Positions 22,546-32,845 of a stretch of DNA of 64,000 nucleotides are shown piece after piece. The notes beneath the pieces were generated by a model that saw only the letters and a list, made by a program, of their open reading frames with translations, was not told the DNA's origin and searched no databases. Position 1 is the stretch's first letter, and each line of letters starts with the position of its first letter. The stretch is taken from NCBI GenBank assembly GCA_002796995.1, contig PEKW01000002.1:186001-250000 (forward strand). The letters are read 5' to 3'. The DNA is from Rhizobium sp. (GTDB lineage Bacteria; Pseudomonadota; Alphaproteobacteria; Rhizobiales; Rhizobiaceae). The translations under genes and the position numbers were made by a program.

Positions 22546-22977
22546 CTAGCGGCGCTTGCAGTGCGTCCAGGTGCGCTTCGGGCCGATGTCGACATGCACC
22601 AGGCCGTTGCAGTAGCGGCCGATGCCGCCAATGCCGGGCGCGGTCGCCGCGGCCGCCAGCACGCGCTTCTCCGACACGCCGGGAACGCGGATGTCGGCCG
22701 CATAACAATGGCTGTGCTGCGACGTGCCCGAATGCGGACGATGGCCCGAGGTGATGATCGGCTTGCGTTTGGTCTGCACCGCGATATGGGCAAGGATCGC
22801 CTTGAGTTTGGTCGGAAAGCAGCTGGCCCTGACGCTCACCCGCTGCAGCGTATAGGCCGCCGTGTAGTCGTGACTGAGCTTGGTGACGCGGCGTTTCTGG
22901 CTCTCACCGGCTTCGACGGTGGCATTGAGGCCGAGCGCCAAGAGACAGGCAAGCGCGACGCGAAAAGTAATGCGCAT
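22546..22977 (-). CDS. Secreted M15A/DUF882-type peptidase-like protein
   Basis: Signal peptide and 'SGHRPHSGTSQHSHCYAADIRVPG' with SxHxxxxAxD core. Confidence 0.78.
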   Translation of the reverse strand: MRITFRVALACLLALGLNATVEAGESQKRRVTKLSHDYTAAYTLQRVSVRASCFPTKLKAILAHIAVQTKRKPIITSGHRPHSGTSQHSHCYAADIRVPGVSEKRVLAAAATAPGIGGIGRYCNGLVHVDIGPKRTWTHCKRR

Positions 22978-23189
22978 GGCATCCCCCCGAGAAAGGACCT
23001 TTCGTCATGAAAGGCAAATTAGGTTGCGGGGGAGTATTTCATTTCCAAAGGTGACATGAATAAGGAGCAATTTGCTTCAAATCGGGATTTATGCTGCCTC
23101 AATGGTTAAATTGACTTAACTTTTCGACCAAATCGACCTTTTGTCCCTCGCTCGGCGAACACGCCGGCCGCCGCCAGTCAGGAGCCCCG

Positions 23190-23582
23190 ATGTCCTCCCA
23201 GTCTCTCTTCCTCGTCGCCCTGGTCGTCGACGACTATGCCCGCGCCAGGCATTTCTACTGCGACATTCTCGGTTTCGACTGCCTCGAGGACACACCCCAG
23301 CCAGATGGAAAGCGGTGGCTCGTGGTCAAACCGAAGGGCGGGGGGGCAGCCCTGCTGCTGGCCCGCGCGGACGGCGCCAAGCAGGTTGAGGCGATCGGCA
23401 ACCAGACCGGTGGACGCGTCGGCTTCTTCCTCAAGACGGACGATTTTGCCCGAGACCACGCGGCCTATCTCTCCGCCGGGGTGACCTTCCTCGAGGCACC
23501 GCGGCACGAACGCTACGGGACCGTGGCGGTCTTTCAGGATATCTTTGGCAATCGCTGGGATCTCATTCAGCCTGCCGGCTGA
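23190..23582 (+). CDS. VOC family (glyoxalase-like) protein
   Basis: 'VALVVDDYARARHFYCDILGFDCLEDT', 'FQDIFGNRWDLIQP'. Confidence 0.88.
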   Translation: MSSQSLFLVALVVDDYARARHFYCDILGFDCLEDTPQPDGKRWLVVKPKGGGAALLLARADGAKQVEAIGNQTGGRVGFFLKTDDFARDHAAYLSAGVTFLEAPRHERYGTVAVFQDIFGNRWDLIQPAG

Positions 23583-23687
23583 GCGGTGCGGGAAACAGCC
23601 CCTTGATTGTGGGCGATCCGGCGTGCATAAGCGCCAGCGTATTTCGATCGACAGATCGGGCCCTCCACCAGCCTGTTGAGGACAATC

Positions 23688-24752
23688 ATGGGTGAGTTCA
23701 AGCCGCTGGTCTTTTCCGGCGTTCAGCCGACCGGCAACCTCCATCTCGGCAACTATCTCGGTGCGATCCGCAAGTTCGTCGCGCTGCAGGAACACAACGA
23801 CTGCATCTATTGCGTGGTCGACCTGCACGCCCTGACGGCCCAGCTCGTCCACGAGGACATGCAGAGTCAGATCCGGTCGATCACCGCCGCCTTCCTCGCC
23901 AGCGGCATCGACCCGAAGAGCCACATTGTCTTCAACCAGTCGGCCGTGCCGCAGCATGCCGAACTGGCCTGGATCTTCAACTGCGTCGCCCGCATCGGCT
24001 GGATGAACCGCATGACGCAGTTCAAGGACAAGGCCGGCAAGGACCGCGAGCAGGCCTCGCTCGGTCTCTATGCCTATCCGAGCCTGATGGCCGCCGACAT
24101 TCTCGTCTACCGGGCCACCCATGTGCCTGTTGGCGAGGACCAGAAGCAGCATCTGGAACTGACCCGCGACATCGCTATGAAGTTCAATCTCGACTTCGTC
24201 GACCATATCCGTCGAACCGGCTATGGCATCGACATCACGGTCGGCGAGGAGCCGGTGCACGCCTATTTCCCGATGGTCGAACCGCTGATCGAGGGCCCGG
24301 CGCCCCGCGTCATGAGCCTGAAGGACGGCACCAAGAAGATGTCGAAGTCGGATCCGTCCGACCTGTCGCGCATCAACCTGATGGACGACGCCGAAACGAT
24401 CTCGAAGAAGATCCGCAAGGCGAAGACCGATCCGGACGCGCTTCCGAGCGAGACCGAAGGACTGAAGGGCCGTCCCGAAGCCGACAACTTGGTCGGCATC
24501 TTCGCAGCCCTCTCCGACCGCACCAAGGAAGACGTGCTGACGGAGTTCGGCGGACAGCAGTTTTCGGTGTTCAAGCCGGCGCTCGTCGAGCTGGCGGTCG
24601 AGGTCCTGTCGCCAGTCAACGGCGAGATGCGCCGCCTGATGGGCGACCCCGCCTATATCGACGGCGTGCTGCGCGACGGCGGCGAAAGGGCGCGGGCACG
24701 TGCCGAAAAAACCATGAAGGAAGTCCGCGACATTATCGGTTTCGTGCAGTAA
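23688..24752 (+). CDS. trpS: Tryptophanyl-tRNA synthetase
   Basis: '[19 protein letters not shown]' HIGH-type motif and 'KKMSKS'. Confidence 0.97.
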   Translation: MGEFKPLVFSGVQPTGNLHLGNYLGAIRKFVALQEHNDCIYCVVDLHALTAQLVHEDMQSQIRSITAAFLASGIDPKSHIVFNQSAVPQHAELAWIFNCVARIGWMNRMTQFKDKAGKDREQASLGLYAYPSLMAADILVYRATHVPVGEDQKQHLELTRDIAMKFNLDFVDHIRRTGYGIDITVGEEPVHAYFPMVEPLIEGPAPRVMSLKDGTKKMSKSDPSDLSRINLMDDAETISKKIRKAKTDPDALPSETEGLKGRPEADNLVGIFAALSDRTKEDVLTEFGGQQFSVFKPALVELAVEVLSPVNGEMRRLMGDPAYIDGVLRDGGERARARAEKTMKEVRDIIGFVQ

Positions 24753-24833
24753 AGTCGCCGCGATCCGCGCGGCTGGGGCTCTGAACCAGCCGCTGACGGC
24801 CGAAGTTCAACCCATCCTGCGGCGGGGTTTTCT

Positions 24834-25325
24834 ATGGTTTCAACACGCCTGTCACGCCTTGAAGGTCACCGCCGCAAGTTCATGGCGGTGATCGACAACA
24901 CGCCGGAATGCTCCCGCGCGGTCCACTATGCGGGACGGCGCGCGAAGAATTCCAATGGTGGCCTGGTGCTGATGTATGTCATCCCCGAAGGCGACTTCCA
25001 GCAGTGGCTGGGGGTGGAGGAGATCATGCGGGCCGAGGCCCGCGAAGAGGCCGAAGCCGTGATGGCCAAGGCGGCGCAGACGGTACGCGAGACCATCGGG
25101 ATCGAGCCCGAAATCGTCATCCGCGAGGGAAATTCCACCACGGCGATCAACGCCCTGATCGAGGAAGACCGCGATATCGCCATCCTCGTTCTGGCCGCCG
25201 GCTCGACCAAGGAAGGCCCGGGACCGCTGGTGTCGATGATCGCCGGACGTGGTGCCGCCTTCCCGATTCCCGTGACCGTCCTGCCGGATTCCCTCACCAA
25301 TGAGGAAATCGACGCGCTCTGCTGA
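24834..25325 (+). CDS. Universal stress protein (UspA family)
   Basis: 'KFMAVIDNTPECSRAVHYAGRRAKNSNGGLVLMYVI'. Confidence 0.88.
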   Translation: MVSTRLSRLEGHRRKFMAVIDNTPECSRAVHYAGRRAKNSNGGLVLMYVIPEGDFQQWLGVEEIMRAEAREEAEAVMAKAAQTVRETIGIEPEIVIREGNSTTAINALIEEDRDIAILVLAAGSTKEGPGPLVSMIAGRGAAFPIPVTVLPDSLTNEEIDALC

Positions 25326-25437
25326 CCGGCGCCATGGCAAAAGTCAAATCCAGACTTGAAGGCCGGTGCGTTCGGGCTTATTTCTTTTGAAGCATTCTAA
25401 ATTGAACGGCGGTCCTTGAAGCCGCTCGGAGGTTCCC

Positions 25438-26001
25438 ATGTTCATACAGACCGAAGCCACGCCGAATCCGGCGACCCTCAAATTCCTGCCCGGCAAGGTG
25501 GTGATGGAGTCCGGCACCGCCGAGTTTCGCGATGCCGCCAGCGCAGCCGTCTCGCCGCTCGCAGCCCGCATCTTCTCGATCCCCGGCGTGACCGGGGTCT
25601 TCTTCGGCTATGATTTCGTCACTGTCACCAAGGACGGCCCGGAATGGCAGCACCTGAAGCCGGCGATCCTCGGCACGATCATGGAGCATTTCATGAGCGG
25701 CGCGAAGGTCATGGGCTCGGCCGCGACCGCCAATGACGAGGACGGCGAGGAAGAATTCTTCGAGGCCGGCGACGAGACCATCGTTGCCACCATCAAGGAA
25801 CTGCTGGAAACGCGTGTCCGTCCGGCCGTCGCCCAGGATGGCGGCGACATCACCTTCCGCGGCTTCAAGAACGGCAAGGTCTATCTCAACATGAAGGGCG
25901 CCTGCTCCGGCTGCCCGTCCTCGACCGCCACGCTGAAGCACGGTGTGCAGAACCTGCTGCGCCACTTCGTCCCCGAGGTCCAGGAAGTCGAGGCGGTCTG
26001 A
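25438..26001 (+). CDS. NifU-like Fe-S scaffold protein (Nfu)
   Basis: 'MFIQTEATPNPATLKFLPG' N-terminal Nfu domain and 'GACSGCPSSTATLKHGVQ' CxxC. Confidence 0.93.
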   Translation: MFIQTEATPNPATLKFLPGKVVMESGTAEFRDAASAAVSPLAARIFSIPGVTGVFFGYDFVTVTKDGPEWQHLKPAILGTIMEHFMSGAKVMGSAATANDEDGEEEFFEAGDETIVATIKELLETRVRPAVAQDGGDITFRGFKNGKVYLNMKGACSGCPSSTATLKHGVQNLLRHFVPEVQEVEAV

Positions 26002-26026
26002 CGATCGTCGCACGGGGAGCAGGGGA

Positions 26027-26677
26027 ATGATCGTACTGGCGATCGATACGGCCGGGGGCGATTGTTCCGCGGCCGTCTATGACGGCGCCGCCAGGCGTCT
26101 GCTGGGCGTGTCGACCGAGATGATCGGCCGCGGCCATGCGGAAAAGCTGATGGCGACGATCGACGCGGCGCTGGCTGCGGCCGATCTCGATCTTTCGGAC
26201 GTCCAGCGCATCGCCGTGACCGTCGGACCGGGCTCTTTCACCGGCATCCGCGTCGGCGTCGCCGCCACACGCGGTCTGGCGCTTTCGCTTGGCATCGAAG
26301 CCGTCGGCGTTTCCACGTTAGCTGCGCTGGCGAACGTGGCCGACGAAACCGGTCGTCCCGTGCTGGCTGCCATGGATGCGAAGCGCGACGAGATCTATCT
26401 GCAGCGCTTTTCGGCGGCGCGCGAGCCTGAGGGAGAGCCGGAAATGGTCTCGCTCGATCGCTTCCGCGAAATCGCAGCCTCCGGCGAATGGCAGGTCGCC
26501 GGGTCGGCGGGCGCACTGCTTCTCGACCCCGATGCCGAGACCGAGAAGGATCGCTTTTCCATCTCCGTCGTCGCCAGGCTTGGCGCGGAAGCGAAAGCTG
26601 CGGGCAAGCCGAAGCCGCTATACTTGCGGGGCCCCGATGCAAAACCGCAGACGGGCTTTGCCGTTTCCCGAGCGTGA
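26027..26677 (+). CDS. tsaB: tRNA t6A biosynthesis protein TsaB (YeaZ)
   Basis: 'MIVLAIDTAGGDCSAAVYDG', 'VTVGPGSFTGIRVGVAATRGLAL'. Confidence 0.94.
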   Translation: MIVLAIDTAGGDCSAAVYDGAARRLLGVSTEMIGRGHAEKLMATIDAALAAADLDLSDVQRIAVTVGPGSFTGIRVGVAATRGLALSLGIEAVGVSTLAALANVADETGRPVLAAMDAKRDEIYLQRFSAAREPEGEPEMVSLDRFREIAASGEWQVAGSAGALLLDPDAETEKDRFSISVVARLGAEAKAAGKPKPLYLRGPDAKPQTGFAVSRA

Positions 26678-26683
26678 AAGCCT

Positions 26684-27181
26684 ATGCTGGATACCTATCT
26701 CAAGCGAAAGCCCGAATTCGAAATCGTACCCATGTCCACCGAGCACTGCGCGGCGGTCGCCGAAGTGCATGCCCAGCGTTTTTCCAAGGCCTGGAACGAC
26801 GGCGAATTTCTGAGCCTGCTGCTGCAGCCGAACTCCTTTGGTTTCGTCGTCTGGCAGACGAACACGCTGATCTTCAAGGCGCCGCTGGCGGGTTTCGTGC
26901 TGGCGCGTGAGACGGCGGGCGAAGCGGAAATCCTGACGATTGCCGTCGGCGACAAGTTCGCCCGGTTCGGTCTTGGCTGGCGGCTGATGCAGGCGGCGAT
27001 GCGCGAGGCGGGCGGCCGCGGCGGGGAAGCGATGTTCCTCGAAGTGGATGACGGCAACGAGGCCGCGCTTGGCCTCTATCGCAAGCTCGGCTTCCAGAAG
27101 GCCGGCGAGCGGCCGGCCTATTATACCGACGCAAGTGGACAGCGGTCGTCGGCGCTTGTCATGCGCCGCGATCTTCGATAG
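26684..27181 (+). CDS. rimI: Ribosomal-protein-alanine N-acetyltransferase RimI-like
   Basis: GNAT fold 'AEILTIAVGDKFARFGLGWRLMQAAM' directly after tsaB. Confidence 0.88.
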   Translation: MLDTYLKRKPEFEIVPMSTEHCAAVAEVHAQRFSKAWNDGEFLSLLLQPNSFGFVVWQTNTLIFKAPLAGFVLARETAGEAEILTIAVGDKFARFGLGWRLMQAAMREAGGRGGEAMFLEVDDGNEAALGLYRKLGFQKAGERPAYYTDASGQRSSALVMRRDLR

Positions 27182-27224
27182 TTGCCTCTGTCATACGTCC
27201 GACATGCGCGGGAACCATGTGGCC

Positions 27225-27653
27225 ATGAGCGAAGCACCTAAATCGCTGGAAGACTTGTGCGTCGAGCGCGGCATGCGCATGACCGAGCAGCGCCGCATCA
27301 TTGCGCGCATTCTCGAGGAGTCCGCCGATCATCCCGATGTCGAGGAACTCTATCGCCGCTCGGTGAAGATCGACGCGAAGATCTCGATCAGCACCGTCTA
27401 TCGCACGGTCAAGCTGTTCGAAGATGCCGGCATCATCGAACGCCACGACTTCCGCGATGGCCGCTCGCGCTACGAGACGGTTCCGGAAGAACATCACGAC
27501 CACCTCATCGACCTGAAGACCGGCGTGGTCATCGAATTTCATTCGCCGGAGATCGAGGCGCTGCAGGAGCGCATCGCGCGCGAACACGGCTTCCGCCTCG
27601 TCGACCATCGGCTGGAACTCTACGGCGTGCCGCTCACCAAGGACGAAGGCTGA
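27225..27653 (+). CDS. Fur-family regulator (Mur/Fur)
   Basis: 'MRMTEQRRIIARILEESADHPDVEELYRRSVKIDAKISISTVYRTVKLFEDAGII', 'HHDHLIDLKTG'. Confidence 0.92.
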   Translation: MSEAPKSLEDLCVERGMRMTEQRRIIARILEESADHPDVEELYRRSVKIDAKISISTVYRTVKLFEDAGIIERHDFRDGRSRYETVPEEHHDHLIDLKTGVVIEFHSPEIEALQERIAREHGFRLVDHRLELYGVPLTKDEG

Positions 27654-27683
27654 GCTCATGCATCCGCCAGCGAGGGTGATTGC

Positions 27684-28481
27684 GTGATCAACTGGCTCAG
27701 GGTCGGGCTTGCCTTGTTTCTCGTGCTGCTCGTGACGCTGGTACTGGCACCCCTGCAGTTGCTGGCGCTGCGCTTCGACTGGAAGCTCCGCCGCCGCCTG
27801 CCGCGGCTGTGGCATGGCATCACCTGCCGGCTGATTGGGATCCGCATCCGCGCTCACGGGACGCTAGAGCAGCACCGGCCGCTGATGATCGCGGCGAACC
27901 ATGCGTCGTGGAAGGACATCCTGGTGCTCGGGGCGCTCGCCGACGTCGTGTTCATCGCCAAGACCGAAGTGGCCGACTGGCCGATCTTCGGCACGCTCGC
28001 CAAGCTGCAGAAAAGCATCTTCGTGGTGCGCGAGCAGAAGCGCCGCACCGGTGACCAGGTGAGCGAGATCGCCGAGCGCATGGCCGACGGCGAGATCGTC
28101 GTGCTTTTCCCGGAAGGCACGACCTCCGACGGCAACCGCGTCCTCGAGGTCAAGACCTCCCTGTTCGGTGCGGCGGCTGCAGCCCTGCCGCTGGCGCCCG
28201 AGGGCGTCGTCTACGTCCAGCCGGTGGCAATCGCCTATACCCGGGTGCACGGCATGCCGATGGGCCGCTATCACCGCCCGATCGCCGGCTGGCCGGGCGA
28301 TGTCGGCATGGTGCCGCATCTGATGGGCGTGCTGAAAAGCGGCGCGATCGACGTCGATGTCAGTTTCGGCGAGGTGGTGGAGTACCGCGAAGGGGGCAAT
28401 CGCAAGCAGGTCGCGGGCCTCGTCGAGAAGCGGATCCGCAGCATGTTGCTCGACCATCTGCGCGGCCGGCGGTGGCGTTGA
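27684..28481 (+). CDS. olsA: Lyso-ornithine lipid O-acyltransferase OlsA (PlsC-type)
   Basis: 'AANHASWKDILVLG' NHX4D, 'FPEGTTSDG'; between mur/fur and miaB as in rhizobia. Confidence 0.85.
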   Translation: MINWLRVGLALFLVLLVTLVLAPLQLLALRFDWKLRRRLPRLWHGITCRLIGIRIRAHGTLEQHRPLMIAANHASWKDILVLGALADVVFIAKTEVADWPIFGTLAKLQKSIFVVREQKRRTGDQVSEIAERMADGEIVVLFPEGTTSDGNRVLEVKTSLFGAAAAALPLAPEGVVYVQPVAIAYTRVHGMPMGRYHRPIAGWPGDVGMVPHLMGVLKSGAIDVDVSFGEVVEYREGGNRKQVAGLVEKRIRSMLLDHLRGRRWR

Positions 28482-28537
28482 GCCTTCGACACCACTTTTC
28501 GGTTTAATCCGCAGGGAAAAACCACTAAATAGCCCGC

Positions 28538-29944
28538 ATGACACAGGACACCGCACTTCTCGACGCCACGGGCCAGCCGGAAGGCGCCACCGCCTTTGCC
28601 GAACGCAAGGTCTTCATCAAGACCTATGGCTGCCAGATGAACGTCTACGATTCCGGCCGCATGACCGATGCGCTGGCCGCCGAGGGCTATGTCGCGACGG
28701 AGACCATGGACGATGCCGATCTGGTCCTCCTGAACACCTGCCATATCCGCGAGAAGGCCGCCGAAAAGGTCTATTCGGCGCTTGGCCGCCTGCGCGAGAC
28801 GAAGAAGGCGCGTGCCGCGGAAGGTCGCGAGTTCATGATCGGGGTTGCCGGCTGCGTCGCCCAGGCGGAAGGCGACGAGATCGCCCGCCGCGAGCCTGCC
28901 GTCGACGTCGTGATCGGGCCGCAGACCTACCACCGCCTGCCGCAGGCGCTCCGTCGCGCCCGCACCGGCGAGCGGGTGGTCGATACGGAATACGCGCTGG
29001 AAGACAAGTTCGAGCATCTGCCGGACCCGGCCAAGGTCAAGGGCGGGGTGCGCAGCGTCACCGCCTTCCTCACCGTCCAGGAAGGCTGCGACAAGTTCTG
29101 CACCTTCTGCGTCGTGCCCTATACGCGCGGGTCGGAAGTGTCCCGCCCGATCGCCCAGATCGTCGCTGAAGCCGAGAAGCTCGTCGCCTCCGGCGTGCGC
29201 GAACTCACCCTGCTCGGCCAGAACGTCAATGCCTGGCACGGCACGGATGCGGCGGGCCGGGCAATCGGTCTCGGCGAACTGCTCTACCGGCTGGCGGAGA
29301 TCCCCGGGCTCGCCCGGCTGCGCTATACGACCAGCCATCCCCGCGACATGGATGATCGGCTGATCGAGGCACATCGCGATCTGCGAATGCTGATGCCCTA
29401 CCTGCACCTGCCGGTGCAGGCCGGTTCGGACCGCATCCTCAAGGCCATGAACCGCCGCCACAAGGCTTCGGAATATATCGCGCTCGTCGAGCGCATCCGG
29501 GCCGCCCGGCCGGACATCGCCCTGTCCGGCGATTTCATCGTCGGCTTCCCCGGCGAGACGGAAGAGGATTTCCAGGCCACCATGGATCTGGTCGAAACCG
29601 TGGGTTATGCCCAGGCCTATTCCTTCAAATATTCGACCCGTCCCGGCACGCCCGGCGCCGACCTGCCGGATCACGTGGCCGAGGAGGTCAAGGTCGAACG
29701 CCTTGCCCGGCTCCAGGAATTGTTGCTGAAACAGCAGCAGGATTTCTCCCGCTCCTTGATCGGGCGCGAAATCGACTTACTTCTGGAGAAGCCCGGTCGC
29801 ATGCCCGGTCAATTGATCGGACGATCTCCTTGGCTGCAATCGGTGAATGTTGATGCAAACGCATCGAAAATCGGTGACATTATCAATGTACGAATCACCG
29901 CAGCCGGCCCAAACAGCTTGTTTGCCGAGGTGGCAGAGGGTTAG
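28538..29944 (+). CDS. miaB: tRNA-2-methylthio-N6-dimethylallyladenosine synthase MiaB
   Basis: '[15 protein letters not shown]', radical SAM '[17 protein letters not shown]'. Confidence 0.97.
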   Translation: MTQDTALLDATGQPEGATAFAERKVFIKTYGCQMNVYDSGRMTDALAAEGYVATETMDDADLVLLNTCHIREKAAEKVYSALGRLRETKKARAAEGREFMIGVAGCVAQAEGDEIARREPAVDVVIGPQTYHRLPQALRRARTGERVVDTEYALEDKFEHLPDPAKVKGGVRSVTAFLTVQEGCDKFCTFCVVPYTRGSEVSRPIAQIVAEAEKLVASGVRELTLLGQNVNAWHGTDAAGRAIGLGELLYRLAEIPGLARLRYTTSHPRDMDDRLIEAHRDLRMLMPYLHLPVQAGSDRILKAMNRRHKASEYIALVERIRAARPDIALSGDFIVGFPGETEEDFQATMDLVETVGYAQAYSFKYSTRPGTPGADLPDHVAEEVKVERLARLQELLLKQQQDFSRSLIGREIDLLLEKPGRMPGQLIGRSPWLQSVNVDANASKIGDIINVRITAAGPNSLFAEVAEG

Positions 29945-29983
29945 AGTGAGGGCCTTGACCTGATCGAACAGGAGCCTGATCGC

Positions 29984-31039
29984 TTGAACGCACAAGAAGT
30001 GATTTCTTCATCCTCACGCAACCTCCAAGCCGCCGTGACCGACGCCAATCACTTCATCTTGACGTTCGAGAACAATCGTTTCGCCAGCGAGCTTTTTGGT
30101 CAGTTCGACCAGAACCTGAAGCTGCTGGAAGATCGGCTGCAGATCCAGGCACGTGCCCGCGGCAATTCCGTGTCGATTTCCGGCGAACTGCTGGCGACCA
30201 ACCAGGCGCGCCGGGCGCTCGATTTCCTCTATGCACGTCTGCAAAGCGGCGGTTCGGTGGAATCCTCCGACGTCGAAGGCGCGATCCGCATGGCGGTCGC
30301 TGCCGACGATCAGCTGACGCTGCCGACGATGGAGCGCAAGGCCAAGCTTTCGATGGCGCAGATCGCCACCCGCAAGAAGACCATTTCCGCCCGCACGCCG
30401 ACGCAGGACGTCTACATGCGCGCGCTCGAGCGCTCGGAACTCGTCTTCGGCGTCGGCCCGGCCGGTACCGGCAAGACCTATCTGGCGGTCGCTCACGCAG
30501 CCCAGCTGCTGGAGCGCGGCGTGGTCGACAAGATCATCCTGTCCCGTCCGGCCGTCGAAGCCGGGGAGCGCCTCGGCTTCCTGCCGGGCGACATGAAGGA
30601 AAAGGTCGACCCTTATCTTCGCCCGCTCTATGACGCACTCTACGACATGATCCCCGGCGACAAGGTCGAACGGGCCATCACCGCCGGCGTCATCGAGATC
30701 GCGCCGCTCGCCTTCATGCGCGGCCGCACGCTGGCCAATGCCGCGGTCATCCTCGACGAGGCGCAGAACACCACGTCGATGCAGATGAAGATGTTCCTGA
30801 CCCGTCTAGGCGAGAACGCCCGCATGATCGTCACCGGCGATCCGAGCCAGATCGACCTGCCGCGCGGCGTCAAGTCCGGGCTGGTCGAGGCGCTGCAGAT
30901 CTTGAACGGCGTTGAAGGCGTTTCCTTCGTTCGCTTCAAGGACGTGGATGTCGTGCGCCACCCGCTGGTCGGGCGCATCGTGCGGGCCTATGACGCGCAA
31001 TATGCGGTGCAGGACGAAAGCGAGCAGACCGACCGTTAG
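29984..31039 (+). CDS. PhoH-like ATPase (start codon TTG/GTG uncertain)
   Basis: 'FGVGPAGTGKTYLAVAHA', 'ILDEAQNTTSMQMKMFLTRLG'. Confidence 0.95.
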   Translation: MNAQEVISSSSRNLQAAVTDANHFILTFENNRFASELFGQFDQNLKLLEDRLQIQARARGNSVSISGELLATNQARRALDFLYARLQSGGSVESSDVEGAIRMAVAADDQLTLPTMERKAKLSMAQIATRKKTISARTPTQDVYMRALERSELVFGVGPAGTGKTYLAVAHAAQLLERGVVDKIILSRPAVEAGERLGFLPGDMKEKVDPYLRPLYDALYDMIPGDKVERAITAGVIEIAPLAFMRGRTLANAAVILDEAQNTTSMQMKMFLTRLGENARMIVTGDPSQIDLPRGVKSGLVEALQILNGVEGVSFVRFKDVDVVRHPLVGRIVRAYDAQYAVQDESEQTDR

Positions 31040-31054
31040 GCCGGTTGACGACCC

Positions 31055-31561
31055 ATGCAGCAACTCGACATCCAGATCGCCGTCGAAGCCGATGGCTGGC
31101 CGGAAGAAGCAAAACTCGAGACCGTCTCGGGCCATGTGCTCGAGGCGGCCGCGGCTTTCCTCAAGTCCGAGGAGAAGCAGCCTTTCCCCGCGATGCCTCC
31201 CGAGGTGTCGCTGGTCTTCTCCGACGACGCGCAGGTGCGGGCGATCAACGCCGAATGGCGCGGCCAGGACAAGCCGACCAACGTGCTCTCCTTCCCCGCT
31301 TTCCCGCTCGCCCCCGGCGGAAAGCCGGGGCCGATGCTCGGCGACATCGTCATCGCGCGGGAGACGGTGGAGCGCGAAGCGGCCGATCTCGACAAGAGCT
31401 TCGACGACCATCTGACCCATCTGATGGTCCATGGTTTCCTGCATCTCTTCGGCTATGACCACATGGACAGCGAAGAGGCGGAAAGAATGGAGAGCATCGA
31501 GACTCGCATTTTGGCCTCGCTTGGCTTATCTGATCCCTATGCGGGCCAGGACCCGGTTTGA
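31055..31561 (+). CDS. ybeY: Endoribonuclease YbeY
   Basis: 'LTHLMVHGFLHLFGYDHMD' metal-binding motif; between phoH and corC. Confidence 0.95.
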   Translation: MQQLDIQIAVEADGWPEEAKLETVSGHVLEAAAAFLKSEEKQPFPAMPPEVSLVFSDDAQVRAINAEWRGQDKPTNVLSFPAFPLAPGGKPGPMLGDIVIARETVEREAADLDKSFDDHLTHLMVHGFLHLFGYDHMDSEEAERMESIETRILASLGLSDPYAGQDPV

Positions 31562-31573
31562 CAGTTTGGAATA

Positions 31574-32743
31574 ATGAGCGATTTTTCGACGAGAGTGGCC
31601 TCGGAGGCCAATGAGGGATCGGACGGTTCCTCTTCGGAAGAAGGCGGCAGTCCTTCGCGGCCGGAGAGTACCGGCCGAGCACACACTTCCTTTTGGGCGC
31701 GAGCCGCCCGCATACTGAGGCCGTCGCAGGCGTCCAGCCTGCGCGAGGACCTGACGGACGCGCTGAGAGCCGATGCCGGCACGGGCGACGTCTTCACGCC
31801 CGAGGAACGGGCGATGCTCAACAACATCCTGCGCTTCCGCGAGGTGCGGGTCGAGGACGTGATGGTCCCGCGCGTCGACATCGAGGCGGTCGACCAGAGC
31901 ATCAGCATCGGCGAACTGATGGTGATCTTCGAGGAGTCCGGCCGATCGCGCATGCCGGTCTACTGCGACACGCTCGACGATCCCCGCGGCATGGTGCATA
32001 TCCGCGATCTTCTCTCCTATGTGACGAAGCAGGCGCGCAACAAGCGCCGCAACGGCCCCCGGACGGCCCAGGAAAAGGCGGAAAAGCCGGTTCGCCCCGC
32101 CAAGACGGATTTCGACCTGGCGCGCGTCGATCTGTCAAAGACGGTCGCGGAATGTGGCATCGTCCGCTCGATCCTCTTCGTGCCGCCGTCCATGCTGGCC
32201 TCCGATCTTCTGAGCCGGATGCAGGCGGCCCGCACCCAGATCGCTCTGGTGATCGACGAATATGGCGGCACCGACGGACTGGTCTCCCACGAGGACATCG
32301 TCGAAATGGTCGTCGGCGACATCGAGGACGAGCATGACGACGAGGAGGCGATGTTCAGCCGCTTGTCGGACGACGTGCTGGTGGCCGATGCGCGCATCGA
32401 ACTGGAGGAGATCGCAGCGGCGATAGGCTCCGATTTCGACGTCCGCGATCAGCTCGACGACGTCGATACTCTCGGCGGCCTGATCTTCGCGGCGCTCGGA
32501 CGCATTCCGGTGCGCGGCGAGGTGGTCCAGGCGCTGCCCGGCTTCGAATTCCACATTCTCGATGCCGACCCCCGCCGCATCAAGCGCGTGCGCATCGTGC
32601 GCAAGCGTCCGGCGGCCCGGCGGCGCGTCGCGAAGGGTGATGGCGAGGCACCGGCCCGGACGGGCAAGGCACGGAATTCCGCCACGCCGGATCCGACCGG
32701 CATGGATGAGGCCCATTCCACGGACGCCGGCAGCAACGCCTGA
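31574..32743 (+). CDS. Hemolysin/CorC-type CBS domain protein
   Basis: 'VEDVMVPRVDIEAVDQSISIGELMVIFEESGRSRMPVY' CBS domain and C-terminal CorC_HlyC domain. Confidence 0.92.
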   Translation: MSDFSTRVASEANEGSDGSSSEEGGSPSRPESTGRAHTSFWARAARILRPSQASSLREDLTDALRADAGTGDVFTPEERAMLNNILRFREVRVEDVMVPRVDIEAVDQSISIGELMVIFEESGRSRMPVYCDTLDDPRGMVHIRDLLSYVTKQARNKRRNGPRTAQEKAEKPVRPAKTDFDLARVDLSKTVAECGIVRSILFVPPSMLASDLLSRMQAARTQIALVIDEYGGTDGLVSHEDIVEMVVGDIEDEHDDEEAMFSRLSDDVLVADARIELEEIAAAIGSDFDVRDQLDDVDTLGGLIFAALGRIPVRGEVVQALPGFEFHILDADPRRIKRVRIVRKRPAARRRVAKGDGEAPARTGKARNSATPDPTGMDEAHSTDAGSNA

Positions 32744-32845
32744 CATTTCGGTCTTCGGCGCCAAAGTCCCTATCCGCACGACAAGCCCGGTGTTTTTTGG
32801 AACACTGCGCACGAAACGATTCGCGGACATGGAAAGGGACGAGGC

